The notes: generated from the letters alone by a model not told the origin. A stretch of DNA of 64,000 nucleotides from Lingula anatina (GCF_001039355.2 NW_019775530.1:46121-110120), one strand, 5' to 3'. Counted from the stretch's first letter, positions 36,531-47,448 are shown. Translations and numbers: made by a program.

Positions 36531-37014
36531 GGTGACTGATAGTAAAAGGACCAAAGTCATAGAAACANCTTCAAAATCTTACGAGCGCTCACTCCAGGTA
36601 GATATTCTCTCGCTGCATCCGACTGAACAAATACCGGTTTTCCTCCAACCGCCCACATACTCTCAAATTTTTCTTTCTTTCCTCTGGAAATTGATTTAAA
36701 CACGAACTTTTCTCTTCCCCATAGTGTACTCGACTTTTTCACTGCTAATGTAAGACTAATGACCTATCACCGCACACGTAATCGGCTTATAACTCATTAA
36801 CTATGCTCCGCCCCCCTCATGGCAACGGCCCTTAGCAACAGAGTTGTCAGCCTGACTGGGGCGCGTGCCGGTTGAAATACTCATCAAAAGACACATTTTG
36901 CGGTGCCAATTCAAAATAATTATTACATCCAACGTTAGATACTTTTATGATTAATAGAAACACACAAAAAACTCAAAAACATGATTTTAAGCGTAGTTAA
37001 CCCTATCAGTCACC
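36531..37014. mobile_element. TTAA-flanked inverted-repeat element (piggyBac-like MITE), 484 bp
   Basis: Terminal inverted repeat GGTGACTGATAG at both ends, with TTAA at 36527-36530 and 37015-37018. The duplicated segment near 48100 has only ATACATTTAGCGAT where the element and both TTAA copies sit here, so that is an empty site. TTAA target duplication is the hallmark of piggyBac-type insertion. A minus open frame (36557-36742) is not recognisable as transposase and contains the assembly N at 36568. Confidence 0.85.
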
Positions 37015-37121
37015 TTAACGATGTCTAGCTTTTCTACGTTTGATTGAAGTACAAAGAACGGTGTGATATCATCTTCACGTGTAATGTTAAGCTAGAGTAA
37101 GTTTTATAAAGAAATTACTAT

Positions 37122-37193
37122 TAGCAGAGCTAGTTTTCGTTCCTAGGACCTCGGGGTTATGGGCCCCGCACGCTTCCACTGAGCCACTCTGCT
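37122..37193 (-). pseudogene. tRNA-iMet (CAT) copy 1, probably decayed
   Basis: 72-nt cloverleaf-sized match to eukaryotic initiator tRNA. The anticodon loop CCCATAACC and the acceptor strands AGCAGAG/CTCTGCT are kept. The T arm has changes (loop AACGAAA and a broken G53 pair), and the D arm reads GGCTCAG instead of GGCGCAG. These weaken the internal B box, and no run of four T follows within a few bases. Confidence 0.75.
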
Positions 37194-37894
37194 CACACTT
37201 AACACATAAGCACTATCCGTCTAACGGTTGCGCAGCACAAAAGATGTGTTGTGACGACTTTGCCTAAGTTACAAATGTATTCACACCATAATTTGGACTC
37301 TTTACTTTAAAATTATACTTGGTTATCAGTACAGACTTCTTTAATGCCGCAGTATATGAGGAAATATCACATGCTAGCGACAACGTTAAGGGTTTGAAAT
37401 TAGCTATGAATTATAAATTATTAAAATAACATTCAAATCTTTCTGACAATAGTTATTGTTACAATTTACTCCTTTATCTAAAAAAAATGACGTTTAAATT
37501 CCAGGATCTAAATGCAACTTTACATGACTCGATTTTTCCCATTCATTTCTTCACACTTATATCGATCTCGCATTGATTAATTAAATAGATAACAATGACG
37601 ACCTCTGTAAAACCCCGTGAAACCAACATATCGATGTCAACCAGTATTTAACCAAAATCAAGTCCTGATCTACTTATTCCTGGTCCTTATGAATCTTTAT
37701 AATCCTGATCTGGACAGGTTTGAAGACGTTAAACTACACTGTACCTGACTTTGTCTGCAGTAAGTGTAACACTATTTAACGATATATAACTTTTCTACGT
37801 TTGATTTGAAGTAAAAGAATAAACGATGTGAAATTATTTTCAAAAGATTTTAATGATAAGCTACCATAAGTTAAAAAAAGCAAACATTTTTGAG

Positions 37895-37960
37895 TAGCAG
37901 AGCTAGGTTTCGATCCTAGGACCTCGGGGTTATGGGCCGCTTCCACTGCGCCACTCTGCT
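37895..37960 (-). pseudogene. tRNA-iMet copy 2, deleted in the anticodon stem
   Basis: Good match to initiator tRNA, but six bases are missing between the D arm and the anticodon, removing the 5' side of the anticodon stem. The T arm and acceptor stem are intact. A T7 run lies downstream on the minus strand. It cannot fold as a normal tRNA. Confidence 0.85.
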
Positions 37961-39574
37961 CCCGATAACAGCAATTATGCTGCCTGTATAACGGATGACC
38001 AGCACAAAAGATGTGTTTGTCACGACTTTGCCAATGATATATATCTTCCATAATTTGAACTTATTACTTTAAAATTATACTTGGGTTTCAATACATACCC
38101 CTCTAATGTCGTCACATATGAGAAAACATCATAATATTTTATGATAGCGACAACATTAGGAGAGTGCAACTAGCTATTTTTTCTAAATTAATAAAATAAC
38201 ATTTAAATCTCTCTGTTACAAATTAATACATGTAGTTATTGTCACTATGTACTGGTATCTGAAAAGCGTTGTATATTTTCAAATATACATATACATGCAA
38301 CTTAATATGATTTACTTTGACTCACTTCCACGATCCATTCTTCACACAAATATTGATCGCCTCATTGAAAAAAAAACATAAAAACAATGATGGCCTCTAT
38401 AAAACCCTTTGATGGCAAAATTTCTGTGTCGACCCGTATATAACAAAAGTCAAGTCAATTCACAATCTTATTTAAAGCTAAAGGTTTAGTAACTTATGGA
38501 CAGATGTCTTTATTCCTGGTCTTTGTGGGTCTTGAAACGATCTAACATCCTTGATAAGTGTGCAACATAAGCAGTGTGTTACGCATGTGGCATTATAGGG
38601 TGCCGTAGCAGGGAAAACTCCAAGCCAATGTGCAAAGTTCAAATCCGTTTTTTCACATACATCAGATTGTGGATATAGACGATCTTATACATGATACTGT
38701 GCTTTTTTCCTCTTCTTTTGGGGAGGCCCGAAGGCTGGATAAACAATGATGCGCTGGAAAGGGGAACACGCCCTGTAACAGAGACGCCAAGATGTAACAG
38801 ATGTCTGTTAAAAATTCATCTGTGACCTTATTTGGCATATTGAACGTCGCGTGGGTTATAACTTACAACTAACACATTTCTATGGTCTTTGCAGTGGAGA
38901 GACGCCAGTCCATATATTCTTCAGATTTCCGAGGGTGTACAGTGTATGAGATGTTCAGGTAGGTGGTTCATTTTCAAATCAGTTCTGTCCTTTTTATCCA
39001 CGCGTTCATTGAAGAGTGATAGACTTAAGCTAAATTGAATCAACTTTATCAGTGGACTTCAAACAGAAGTTCATTGCACATAACAGAAAAATAGATTGGT
39101 ATTAAAGAAGAAGGGGGCGATTTATTTGAGTTCGAATAAGTTATTTTTTATTGTTTAGCATGTACAATTTAGTCTACAATTTAGATTTGCCAAATTAAAA
39201 AAAAATGAATAAGTCTTTTAAAAATCGAAATTTGAGACCACGCACAGAAAGATATTGCAATTTTAAAAATTTTGTTTTTCAAAAACCTTCCTGCAGTATA
39301 TACTGAACGCCCTCATTTTACTGTCAAAATTTTGGTGTCTGACCCTATCAATGCGGTTTGACTTCTCACCCTCCCCGTCACCACATATAGCACAGTTAAG
39401 ATCCAGGGATGCACACACTTATGTACTTGGACTCAGGCGAAGGCAAAAAGTGGTCTTTAAAACGTTGGCTTACAGGACATTATTTTAGTCCATGTATAGT
39501 AACGCCGGTCAGTAAAAACTAGATTTTAGACCTTGTTGAAGCCACAATGGAATGCAGATTGTAACAATAGTAGA

Positions 39575-39608
<34 letters not shown>

Positions 39609-39834
39609 GCATATATTTAACCAGGGTACAATTTGTATATTATTGATAATCGGCTTCCTGTTTTAATAAGAGCTTTTACTCACAGGCGCCCCCTGATCCT
39701 GTGGGGTTTTAATTGTAAATATGTTATTAAGAAATATAAACTTTATATTTTGTGGGTGTATTTAATAATTGATAAAGTGAGAATGCCCTCAACGGGCGTT
39801 TAGATTTAAATGTAAATTCCTTTTCATGGTCTAG

Positions 39835-40190
39835 CTACAAAAGAACAAGGAAGTGAATCGGTTTTGGTTCTGACCTTGCCTTCACCACTATATCGTTTTC
39901 TTTAATTGTCTTTTTTTTATACGTACCATGATAGATCACTTGGATGTAGCCTAGCCGATCCAAATTTCTTCGACAATGCAGTGGTTTTTGTGATTTTCTA
40001 GGGAATAATTTGCCCGAGATGCCTTTATTTATAGAGCAAAAAGTGCTTCGCCTCAAGAAAGAGAAATTTATGGGGAAAATATGTTGAAGTTCCTTCATTG
40101 AGGAAGTGAACTTTGTGGACAAATAAGTATAGTCTTCTGTCTCTTCTGAATCTCTCTTTCTCCTTCTTTCTTTCTCTGTGCGTGTGTGTA
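39835..40190. other. Non-coding duplicated sequence between repeat unit 1 and TIR unit 4
   Basis: AT-rich sequence related to 36170-36480 and 47750-48060 (AGTGGTTTTTGTGATTTTC, GCCTCAAGAAAGAGAAATTT). A minus open frame here is not kept in the relatives. A (GT)n and AG-rich run follows at 40175-40247. Confidence 0.6.
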
Positions 40191-40692
40191 TGCACGTTTG
40201 CGTGTATGTGTGTGTGTGTGTGTTAGAGAGAGCAAGAGAGAGAAAGGGGGGGATGGTCCAAAGGGACTTAAAAAAGTATCATAATTTTGTACAAGGGATA
40301 ATGTTGAAAGGGAAAGATCTTCAGTTTGACAGGCCTAGGATGGCAAACCATGCAGTGCTGTCTGTTGTGTATTTTGACAGTTGGAAAATTGAGTACTTAG
40401 CGTATAATTTCTTAGATTACACTTATCAAACACACTCTACAAAGTGCATGCGAGTGCTGTAATCAATGCTGTGTCCATGGGGCGCAAGGGGGGGGGGGCA
40501 GAGAGAGCACCTGCCCCACTTTTAAATCCTGTGCCTCTTACCCCCTCCCCTCCCCCACCCCCACCCCCCACTTTATCACCCCTGACCCGGCACTTGTAAG
40601 TCAGCAGTATGTAATATGTTTTATACTATTTTCATAAAACAGATTAATGCATTGATTGTGTTTTTGGTCAAATAGTACAATCTTTAAGACAC

Positions 40693-40898
40693 CATTTCCA
40701 TAGATTAGATCGGCCTACTTTAGATCGACCTAACTCCCTGGGGGTTCACGCTAAATAGCTGTCAGCCGGGCGGACACGAAAGTTAATTATCCCCTTACAG
40801 CTTGTAGTAGGCGGGACGCACATTTAAGTCGGATTATCTGAAAGTAATCTAGTGAGGTTCCCCGCGGGGATAGATCGATCTAAAATCTATGGGAATAG
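40693..40898. mobile_element. MITE with TAGATCGATC termini, copy a
   Basis: Ends carry inverted-repeat sequence (ATTTCCATAGATTAGATCGG at left, CGATCTAAAATCTATGGGAA at right) around a GC-richer interior (GGCGGGACGCAC). Same family as the 207-bp elements at 55622 and 62142. It lies directly beside a second copy in the opposite orientation, sharing AAGACACCATT at their left ends. Confidence 0.75.
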
Positions 40899-40907
40899 AG
40901 CCTAAGA

Positions 40908-41116
40908 CACCATTCCCACAGATTTTAGATCGATCTATCCCTGTGGGGAGTCTCACTAGATTACTGTCAGATTAGCGGCTTAAGCGTCTGTCCCGCCTAC
41001 TAAAAGCTGTAATTGGGTAATTAACTGTCGTGCGCGCTCGGTTGACTGCAATTTAGGGTGAACCCCCAGGGAGTTAATCGATCCTGATGGATCGATCTAA
41101 ATCTCTGGGAATGACC
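40908..41116. mobile_element. MITE with TAGATCGATC termini, copy b (opposite orientation)
   Basis: Starts ATTCCCACAGATTTTAGATC and ends GATCTAAATCTCTGGGAAT, with an interior that is the reverse complement of copy a (GTCCCGCCTACT against AGTAGGCGGGAC). No coding capacity. Confidence 0.75.
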
Positions 41117-41445
41117 CTTTGGCAAAGGATATCTTTACAATATTTGGCAAAGGTGTACCCTAGGTTCTAGATTCCGGTATTGCCAGCTCGATCTTGATTT
41201 CATATATAACCCATATCAACAATACTAGTAAAAGCGACTCCATCACAAGGTATATATTTAACAAGCTAGCTTTTACGTTGCTCTGACACTCAGGGTACAA
41301 AGGTGACAAAACTGAAAGAAATTACCTCACTTCGCTAGGTAGATAGGCCTATAATATAGGTCTAGTGGATAATAAGGCCAGTTTACTATATGTAGGACAC
41401 AGGATGGTAAATGTGTTGGTTTTGTCTTTTATCGCTTGCTATGCT

Positions 41446-41490
41446 GTACGCGTGTGTGTGTGTGTATGTGTGTGCGAGCGCGCGCGTGTC
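41446..41490. repeat. (GT)n/(GC)n purine-pyrimidine tract
   Basis: Alternating GT then GC dinucleotides (GTGTGTGT, GCGCGCG) in the leader of TIR unit 4; a similar GT-rich run is at 23569-23630 in the duplicate. Confidence 0.85.
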
Positions 41491-42235
41491 ATTTCAATAT
41501 TCTCAAATATAACAAGCTACTATGTTTAAAATGCAATACACCTAGCGAAACAAACGGTTATCCAGTAGAGTTGGCCACCGTTTATCAGTTCACTATAATT
41601 CTGAATGAACCTTCGGATTGTTGCTACGGCCCCAGTTAGAACGCCATTCGGGTTGTGTTAGGAGAGCTGGCGGAAATTGAAAGGGCTAATTATAATCACA
41701 TTAGCGCAAGTAACATAGTAACAATTTTTTTTTTTTTTTTTTTTTTTTGGTCACCACATGTCAGATGAAGGAACTCTTGTAGCTTATGTTTTGTATTAAA
41801 CCCTAGGCTGAATTTTTGGGATGTCGCAAAATACCAAAACTACATGTAATAGGCAGGGCCTATTTATCGATCTGCAAGTACCTGTCTACGTCGGGACTTT
41901 ACAATTTAATTATTTATAAACGCTATCTTACAAAAAAATTGTCGATTTAACTATTGTCAAAGCCTATTTTCGTATATTTTACAACAACGCCGTTGGTTGA
42001 AAAAGGAACAAGATGTAGAGACAATATTCCTGTCGGTATTTCTGACTAGTAGGCCTACAACCCAAGCAGTATTCGGACGAGACGGCACTTCCGTGTTCTG
42101 TAGCCTACACTTGACAGAGATATATACTCACTGACAGAGGTAGAAAAGCTCGTAATGTAGGACACCTTACACAAGAAGATAGATTGAACTCAAAAACCGA
42201 AAGTGCGTTTTATTTAGTATTACAATTTTTGAGAA

Positions 42236-42697
42236 ATGGCGGCAAGTTCCAGAGTAGAGCCATACAAGTATGACGTTTGCCTGTTGGGTCATGATGGTAG
42301 AAGTACAAGTAAAAACTTTGCGTATGCGCTTGCTGACTATTTGAAAACAGAATGTAACCTAAAAGTATTCCTCAACCTCGATGACGTTTTGCCTGGGCAA
42401 AGTGTTTTCTCAGTTATTGATGCTTTCGAAAACTCCAAGTTTATTGTACCAGTCATGTGCCGAGCTTTCATCGAAGACTGCTGGAACAATTATACTGCTC
42501 AAAACGCCTTTCTAGATCGGCTGAAAACTGATAGGTTTATACCTCTTTATGTCCTTGATGTTAGCAAACAAGATATTAACAACATACAGGAGTTTAAAAA
42601 ATTTAACGTAACTACAGGTCTTCCCTTCGGAGATGCCGTCCTTCCTAAAGACAACCCAGAAGCACTGGATAAGCTGCGGAGAGCGCTGAATCACTAA
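42236..42697 (+). pseudogene. TIR unit 4: single TIR exon truncated at its 3' end
   Basis: ATG (MAASSRVEPYKYDV) through the TIR boxes: box 1 YDVCLLGHD, BB loop DDVLPGQ (Asp for Arg) and box 3 FIPLYVLDV. The frame ends RRALNH and a stop, because at about 42688 homology jumps to sequence lying upstream of the TIR exons (ATTTTTAAACGCTGTCTAA, as at 41910). The normal exon end, donor and all later exons are missing. Unit 5 follows 320 bases later with a duplicated leader. If transcribed it would give a TIR-only protein of 153 aa, but it is more simply a by-product of unequal exchange. Confidence 0.7.
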
Positions 42698-43015
42698 TCA
42701 CTATTTTTAAACGCTGTCTAATTTTAACTATCATCAAAGCCAATGGGTCGTATATTTTACAAAAACATCGTTGGTTGAAAAAGTAACAAGATGAAGAGAC
42801 AACGATTCCTGTCGGTTTTTCTGACTAGTAGGCCCTACAACCCAAGCTGTATTCGGACGCGATGGCACTTCCGTGTTCTCTATACTTGACAGAGATATAT
42901 ACTCACTGACAAAGGTCGAAAAGCTCGTAATTAGGACACCTTACACTAGAAGATAGACTGAACTTCCAAACCGAAAGTACGTTTTTTTAGTATTAGGCCC
43001 TACAATTTTTGAGAA

Positions 43016-44961
43016 ATGGCGGCAAGTTCCAGAGTAGAGCCATACAAGTATGACGTTTGCCTGTTGGGCCATGATGGTAGAAGTACAAGTAAAAACTTTG
43101 CGTATGCGCTTGCTGACTATTTGAAAACAGAATGTAACCTAAAAGTATTCCTTGACCTCAGAGACGTTTTGCCCGGGCAAAGTGTTTTCACTGTTATTGA
43201 TGCTTTCGAAATGTCAAAGTTTATTGTACCAGTCATGTGCCGAGCTTTCATCGAAGACTGCTGGAACAATTATACTGCTCGAAACGCCTTTCTAGATCGG
43301 CTGAAAACTGATAGGTTTATACCTCTTTATGTCCTTGATGTTAGCAAAGAAGATATTAACAATATAAAGGAGATTAAAAAATATAACGTTACAACAGGTC
43401 TTCCCTTTGGAGACGCCGCCCTTCCTAACGAGAACCCAGAAGCACTGGATAAACTGCGGAGAGCGCTGACTGCGGGTATTTCACAGCCGGAACAAGGTCG
43501 GTGTCATACTGTAGCCGAAGTAGAGACATATAGGCCTTCTCTTATTACTCTCTCTCTTTCTCTTTCTCTCTCTCTCTCTGTCTCTCTCTTCACAACTGGG
43601 TGAATAAATAAATAATTAGGGTTAAATACAAAATAGATCTATTACTCAGATCACTGCTAATAGTTGTGATCGCGAAAATCTGGGACTGCAGAAGAGTTGC
43701 TTAGCGAGAAGAGGCTATAATATTACTCCTACTACTACAACTACTATTAATAATAATGTTCATTTTCTAAACAGTGGTTGGATTTACAATAACATAAATT
43801 GTTTTAACAATAATTATTATAATATAACTATTGTTAATGTATAGCTAGTATGTAGCCTAAATGTACTTTTTAAAAATCACTGAATGAGAATAAGATTAAT
43901 AAAATTGGTTGGGTTGGGTTTGTTTTATTCACATTTATTCTTGAGTTACAGTTTGAAAATCTGAGACGCAAGGGGATTTTTCTTGACACAGGTGCATTGT
44001 TTGTAACAAGCACAAGCAAGGGGCTTTTTTGTTATCATGTCAAATAGGGAGTTTCACTCAGTCATAGACAACCCCCTTTATAATAATGTTTTCCGTTAAA
44101 ATTTTAACCCTCTAGTGTTGATATCAGAATACCTTGCAACGTCAAAATGATAAATTTTAACAAATTTAAATGAGCATGATTTTTTTAAAGACCAACGTTT
44201 CATTTTGTCGGGAAAAGTAACCGATTATGTTCCCTTCTTTATCAATATATAATGAATCTGTACCAACATTCAAAATTAGTCGATTGCTTATTATTATTAT
44301 TATTATTATTCCCCTTTTATAATAATTTTTTAACAATCTCATCATTACCAAAAAACCTCTGACCCATAATAGTCTTCTAAGAGCTATGGAGGTCAGGTAG
44401 TCCGATGACAAACATGACAAGAATTATTTTAATAACCACCGCACACTGTCAATACAGGGGGTTTCAAATGACTCTTGGGCGGAGTTTTGTCACCTATTTG
44501 TTGGTACGTTGTTGAGGAAACTATCTGTGGGACTATCTTGTTTTCTTTTAATCTTTTCTGTTTTTCTTTCTTTCTTTTTTTGTAATAAAATTCAGAATGT
44601 TAACTGAATTTGGCCTCTCACTTATTGTTAATGTATTTACAGATGACAGGAATAACGGAGGACAAGGCGATGTAAGCAACGAAGAAACTATAAGTGAACC
44701 ACAGGAAGAGACAGCTCCGCCATGTGACGTCAATTCTCCACGCGATGACACCACGTATGTTAACATATAACTAGTATGTTAATGTATAACTAGTCCGCGG
44801 ACCAAATATTATGGTGCGACTTTTAAAAGCGAGATTTAACTGCTCTGCCCCTACTGGGACAGCGCGTGTGGGAACCGGGAATCCTTAACCAAGTGCGCCC
44901 TATATTTGATCCGGGGACTAGTTATTCTGCAGATCAGCTGGTTGTGAACACGGCCTTAATT

Positions 44962-45004
<43 letters not shown>

Positions 45005-46093
45005 TTTTGTCTTGGTTCACGCATGTATTGTACTCCCCTCCGATGGAAGGGTTAATCACTTTAATTGAGAGCTGAATGAGGTGTAAATTGGATCATAATT
45101 ATATAAGGAATAATTTGATTATCAAAGTCATACAGATATAGGCAGATACAGAGGGAGTTCCCCCTTTCTTCCTGTTTCATTTTGTCAATTTTCAATTAAA
45201 AAATTTATTTCTCTAAACAAAGTGGCTTTTCTAACAGAATGGGTTGTATAGTGACGTGAGATTTTATTTCACTTAAATGGATAATAACTCTTCATATGAT
45301 ATCTATATTTCAAAATAAAAACATTGTGAACAACTCATAGAAATATAATATATTCTGTTTTACCACAAAAACGGCAGTTATAGCTATTATTTTGATATCT
45401 GAGCTTGTCTTCAGATCACGTGACCTCCATTGATGACTGTACTCTGTTATAATCTCTTAAGAGATTTTAACAAAAAACCAAACTTTTTAGGAAAAAAAAC
45501 CAGGGACTAGCTTTGAATGTAAAAATGGATTCATTAACCATTGGTAAGTATGGGAAAATCGTTGTTTACTCCAGGAAAATTCATATTTTGGCCAAAACGA
45601 AGAGTTATTATCCCTTTAAAAACTAATGAGAAATGCCAAATTTTAGCTTTTTCGACCCCTCCCATTTATTAAATAAGAGAGAGAGAGAGAGGACTAGGAA
45701 GGAATTGATAAAATAGTTGTTATTTCAGCTTATTTCAAGTTTAAATTATTATCATTTTCTATATTTTTTCAGGGGTGACCAACCTTCCCCTCTTCTCCAG
45801 AGACAGTCTGGCCGCGTGGAATGCCAACAAGAGGTATATAGATGTGCTTTTATGAACAATAGTTAATTCAGGTTTAATTACGTGATATTCTACGCCGAAT
45901 ATTAAAGTTGCACGACAAATTTGTGAGCTGGTTTTTTTTAACGTTTTGGTTAAATTGCATTTTCTCACATTGTTTGTTTTTCATATTTGTTTTGCTCTTC
46001 TTCTGATATGAGTTCCAAATATGTGTAGCAACCAAATACACTTGAATAACAGATGTCGTCATTTCAATATTTACATTCTAAAATATACTATTG

Positions 46094-46161
<68 letters not shown>

Positions 46162-46842
46162 TAATTTGATTATTCCTTTCAAAACAAGGGAATGGAGACA
46201 CAGGATGGAACATGTCAGACTGGAGACGAAGGCCCAGATGGACCACACTTCAGCGACGAAACTGTGGAAGGACAACCTCAACCAGGTTCTAGTTCTCTCG
46301 GTGGCAATGGCCTCCCGAGTTAGGACTCCCCACCACCACCACCACCACCACCACTAGCGCCACCACCACCTACGACACCACCACCACCACCACCACCACT
46401 AGCGCCACCACCACCTACGACACCACCACCACCACCACCACCAGCACCAACACCACTAGCGCTTGTTGACACAAGTCACGTCCGTGACTCCGGATTTGCG
46501 GACGCTCCTGAAGACCGCGGTCCGCCCTCGCCCCCTGCGGCCTGGTACAGCCCCGTCTCGCCTATGCCTCAAACACAGTCGGAAGTTTTTCAAGGCCCAA
46601 ACCGTGAAGACAGGGATTGCGAAGCCATGGGCGAAGAGACGGCCGAAGAGGGACAGGAGCAAGAGAATGCTGTGGAGGATGCAAGCGGCGAGAATTCTGT
46701 GCAAGGTTGGATGGGTTCATTGTTCTCTTTTCTAAGAGATGTTGCCCCAGTTCTCTGGACCTGTATATTGCATACAGAGAACTCGACACCACAGCTGTTC
46801 CCGGCAAAAACAAGTGCCAAGAATGACCATTGCAAAGACTGA
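43016..46842 (+). CDS. TIR-domain protein, unit 5 (four exons; nonsense codon in exon 4)
   Basis: Exons 43016-43496, 44643-44754, 45773-45833 and 46189-46842, with the same phases as unit 3. TIR box 1 is YDVCLLGHD, the BB loop is canonical RDVLPGQ and box 3 is FIPLYVLDV. Exon 4 has an in-frame 5' addition (GMETQDGTCQT) relative to unit 3. After GNGLPS it meets TAG at 46321-46323, where unit 3 has CAG. Beyond that the frame stays open through an enlarged polyproline region, PAAWYSPVSPMPQTQSEVF, the hydrophobic block WMGSLFSFLRDVAPVLW and HCKD to the TGA ending at 46842. As written the product is 262 aa; without the TAG it would be 435. The intact downstream frame suggests a recent or polymorphic change, or a sequencing error. 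Confidence 0.72.
45277..45615. mobile_element. TTAA-flanked MITE, family 2, copy 1 (339 bp)
   Basis: Ends ATGGATAATAACTCTTC and GAAGAGTTATTATCCCT are inverted repeats. TTAA lies on both sides (45273-45276 and 45616-45619). The matching intron of TIR unit 3 reads TTTCACTTAAAAACTAATGA with no insert. Sister copies are at 56883 and 63475. Confidence 0.88.
46098..46157. repeat. (TA)n microsatellite
   Basis: About 30 TA units shortly before TIR unit 5 exon 4; unit 3 has ordinary AT-rich sequence there. Confidence 0.95.
46333..46459 (+). repeat. CCA trinucleotide tract (polyproline coding, after the nonsense codon)
   Basis: CCACCA repeats interrupted by CTAGCGCCACCACC and TACGACA units, larger than the 34724-34771 counterpart in unit 3. 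The expansion keeps the reading frame open. Confidence 0.9.
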
Positions 46843-47170
46843 CTAATGCTAAGACTGGGTTATGTTAAGACTGGCTAAGGGTAAGACTGGCTAATGTTAA
46901 GACTGGCTAATGCTAAGGCTGAGTTATGTTTAAGACTGACTAATTCTAAGACTGGCTTATGTTAAGACTGACAAATGATAAGACTGGCTAATGTTAAGAC
47001 TGGCTAAGGGTAAGACTGGCTAATGTTAAGACTGACTAATTCTAAGGCTGAGTTATGTTTAAGACTGACTAATGCTAAGACTGGCTAATGCAAAGACTGA
47101 CTTATGCTAAGACTGGCTAATGTTAAGACTGGCTTATGTTAAGACTGACTAATGCTAAGACTGGCTAATA
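46838..47170 (+). repeat. 16-bp minisatellite at the 3' end of TIR unit 5
   Basis: About 20 degenerate copies of AAGACTGGCTAATGTT beginning at the stop codon, shorter than the sister array of unit 3. Confidence 0.9.
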
Positions 47171-47408
47171 CTCGTGTTCGTCCCTGTGATTCATTATAGC
47201 CAGAGACCCATCAAATCTATTGCGTCATGTTTTTTACTAAAAAAAAATTGGCAGAAATGTGAGATAGGTTTGATGTCCAAGTCGAATGAAACGAAGAGAG
47301 GACAGTTCAATGATAATCTATTTATGATGTCCTCTGACGGCGCAGAAATTATTAAAAAACGAAATTGTGATGAAGCAGCTATGAAATGCAAAACTGTCAG
47401 ACAGTGAC

Positions 47409-47410
<2 letters not shown>

Positions 47411-47448
<38 letters not shown>

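Larger units (their letters stand above)
37019..39520 (+). repeat. iMet-tRNA repeat unit 1 (orphan unit)
   Basis: Shares order and near-identity with 48100-50240 and, more loosely, with 54300-57700 and 60620-64000: tRNA, GATATATAACTTTTCTACG, second tRNA, a minus-frame block near 38700-38930, and a splice-like motif CAG/GTAGGT near 38959. Unlike the later units it is not followed by the secreted-protein gene; near 39525 it switches to sequence related to 26325 onward. Confidence 0.75.

Noticed and set aside
37776-38051. Minus-strand frames reading NPEVLGSKPSSA (also near 54542 and 61591)
   Set aside because: This is the spurious translation of the initiator tRNA sequence, not a protein.
46463-46735. 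Basic frame overlapping the TIR unit 5 tail (and the matching frames near 34931 and 46617)
   Set aside because: Out of frame with the conserved TIR tail; the sister units support the other frame.
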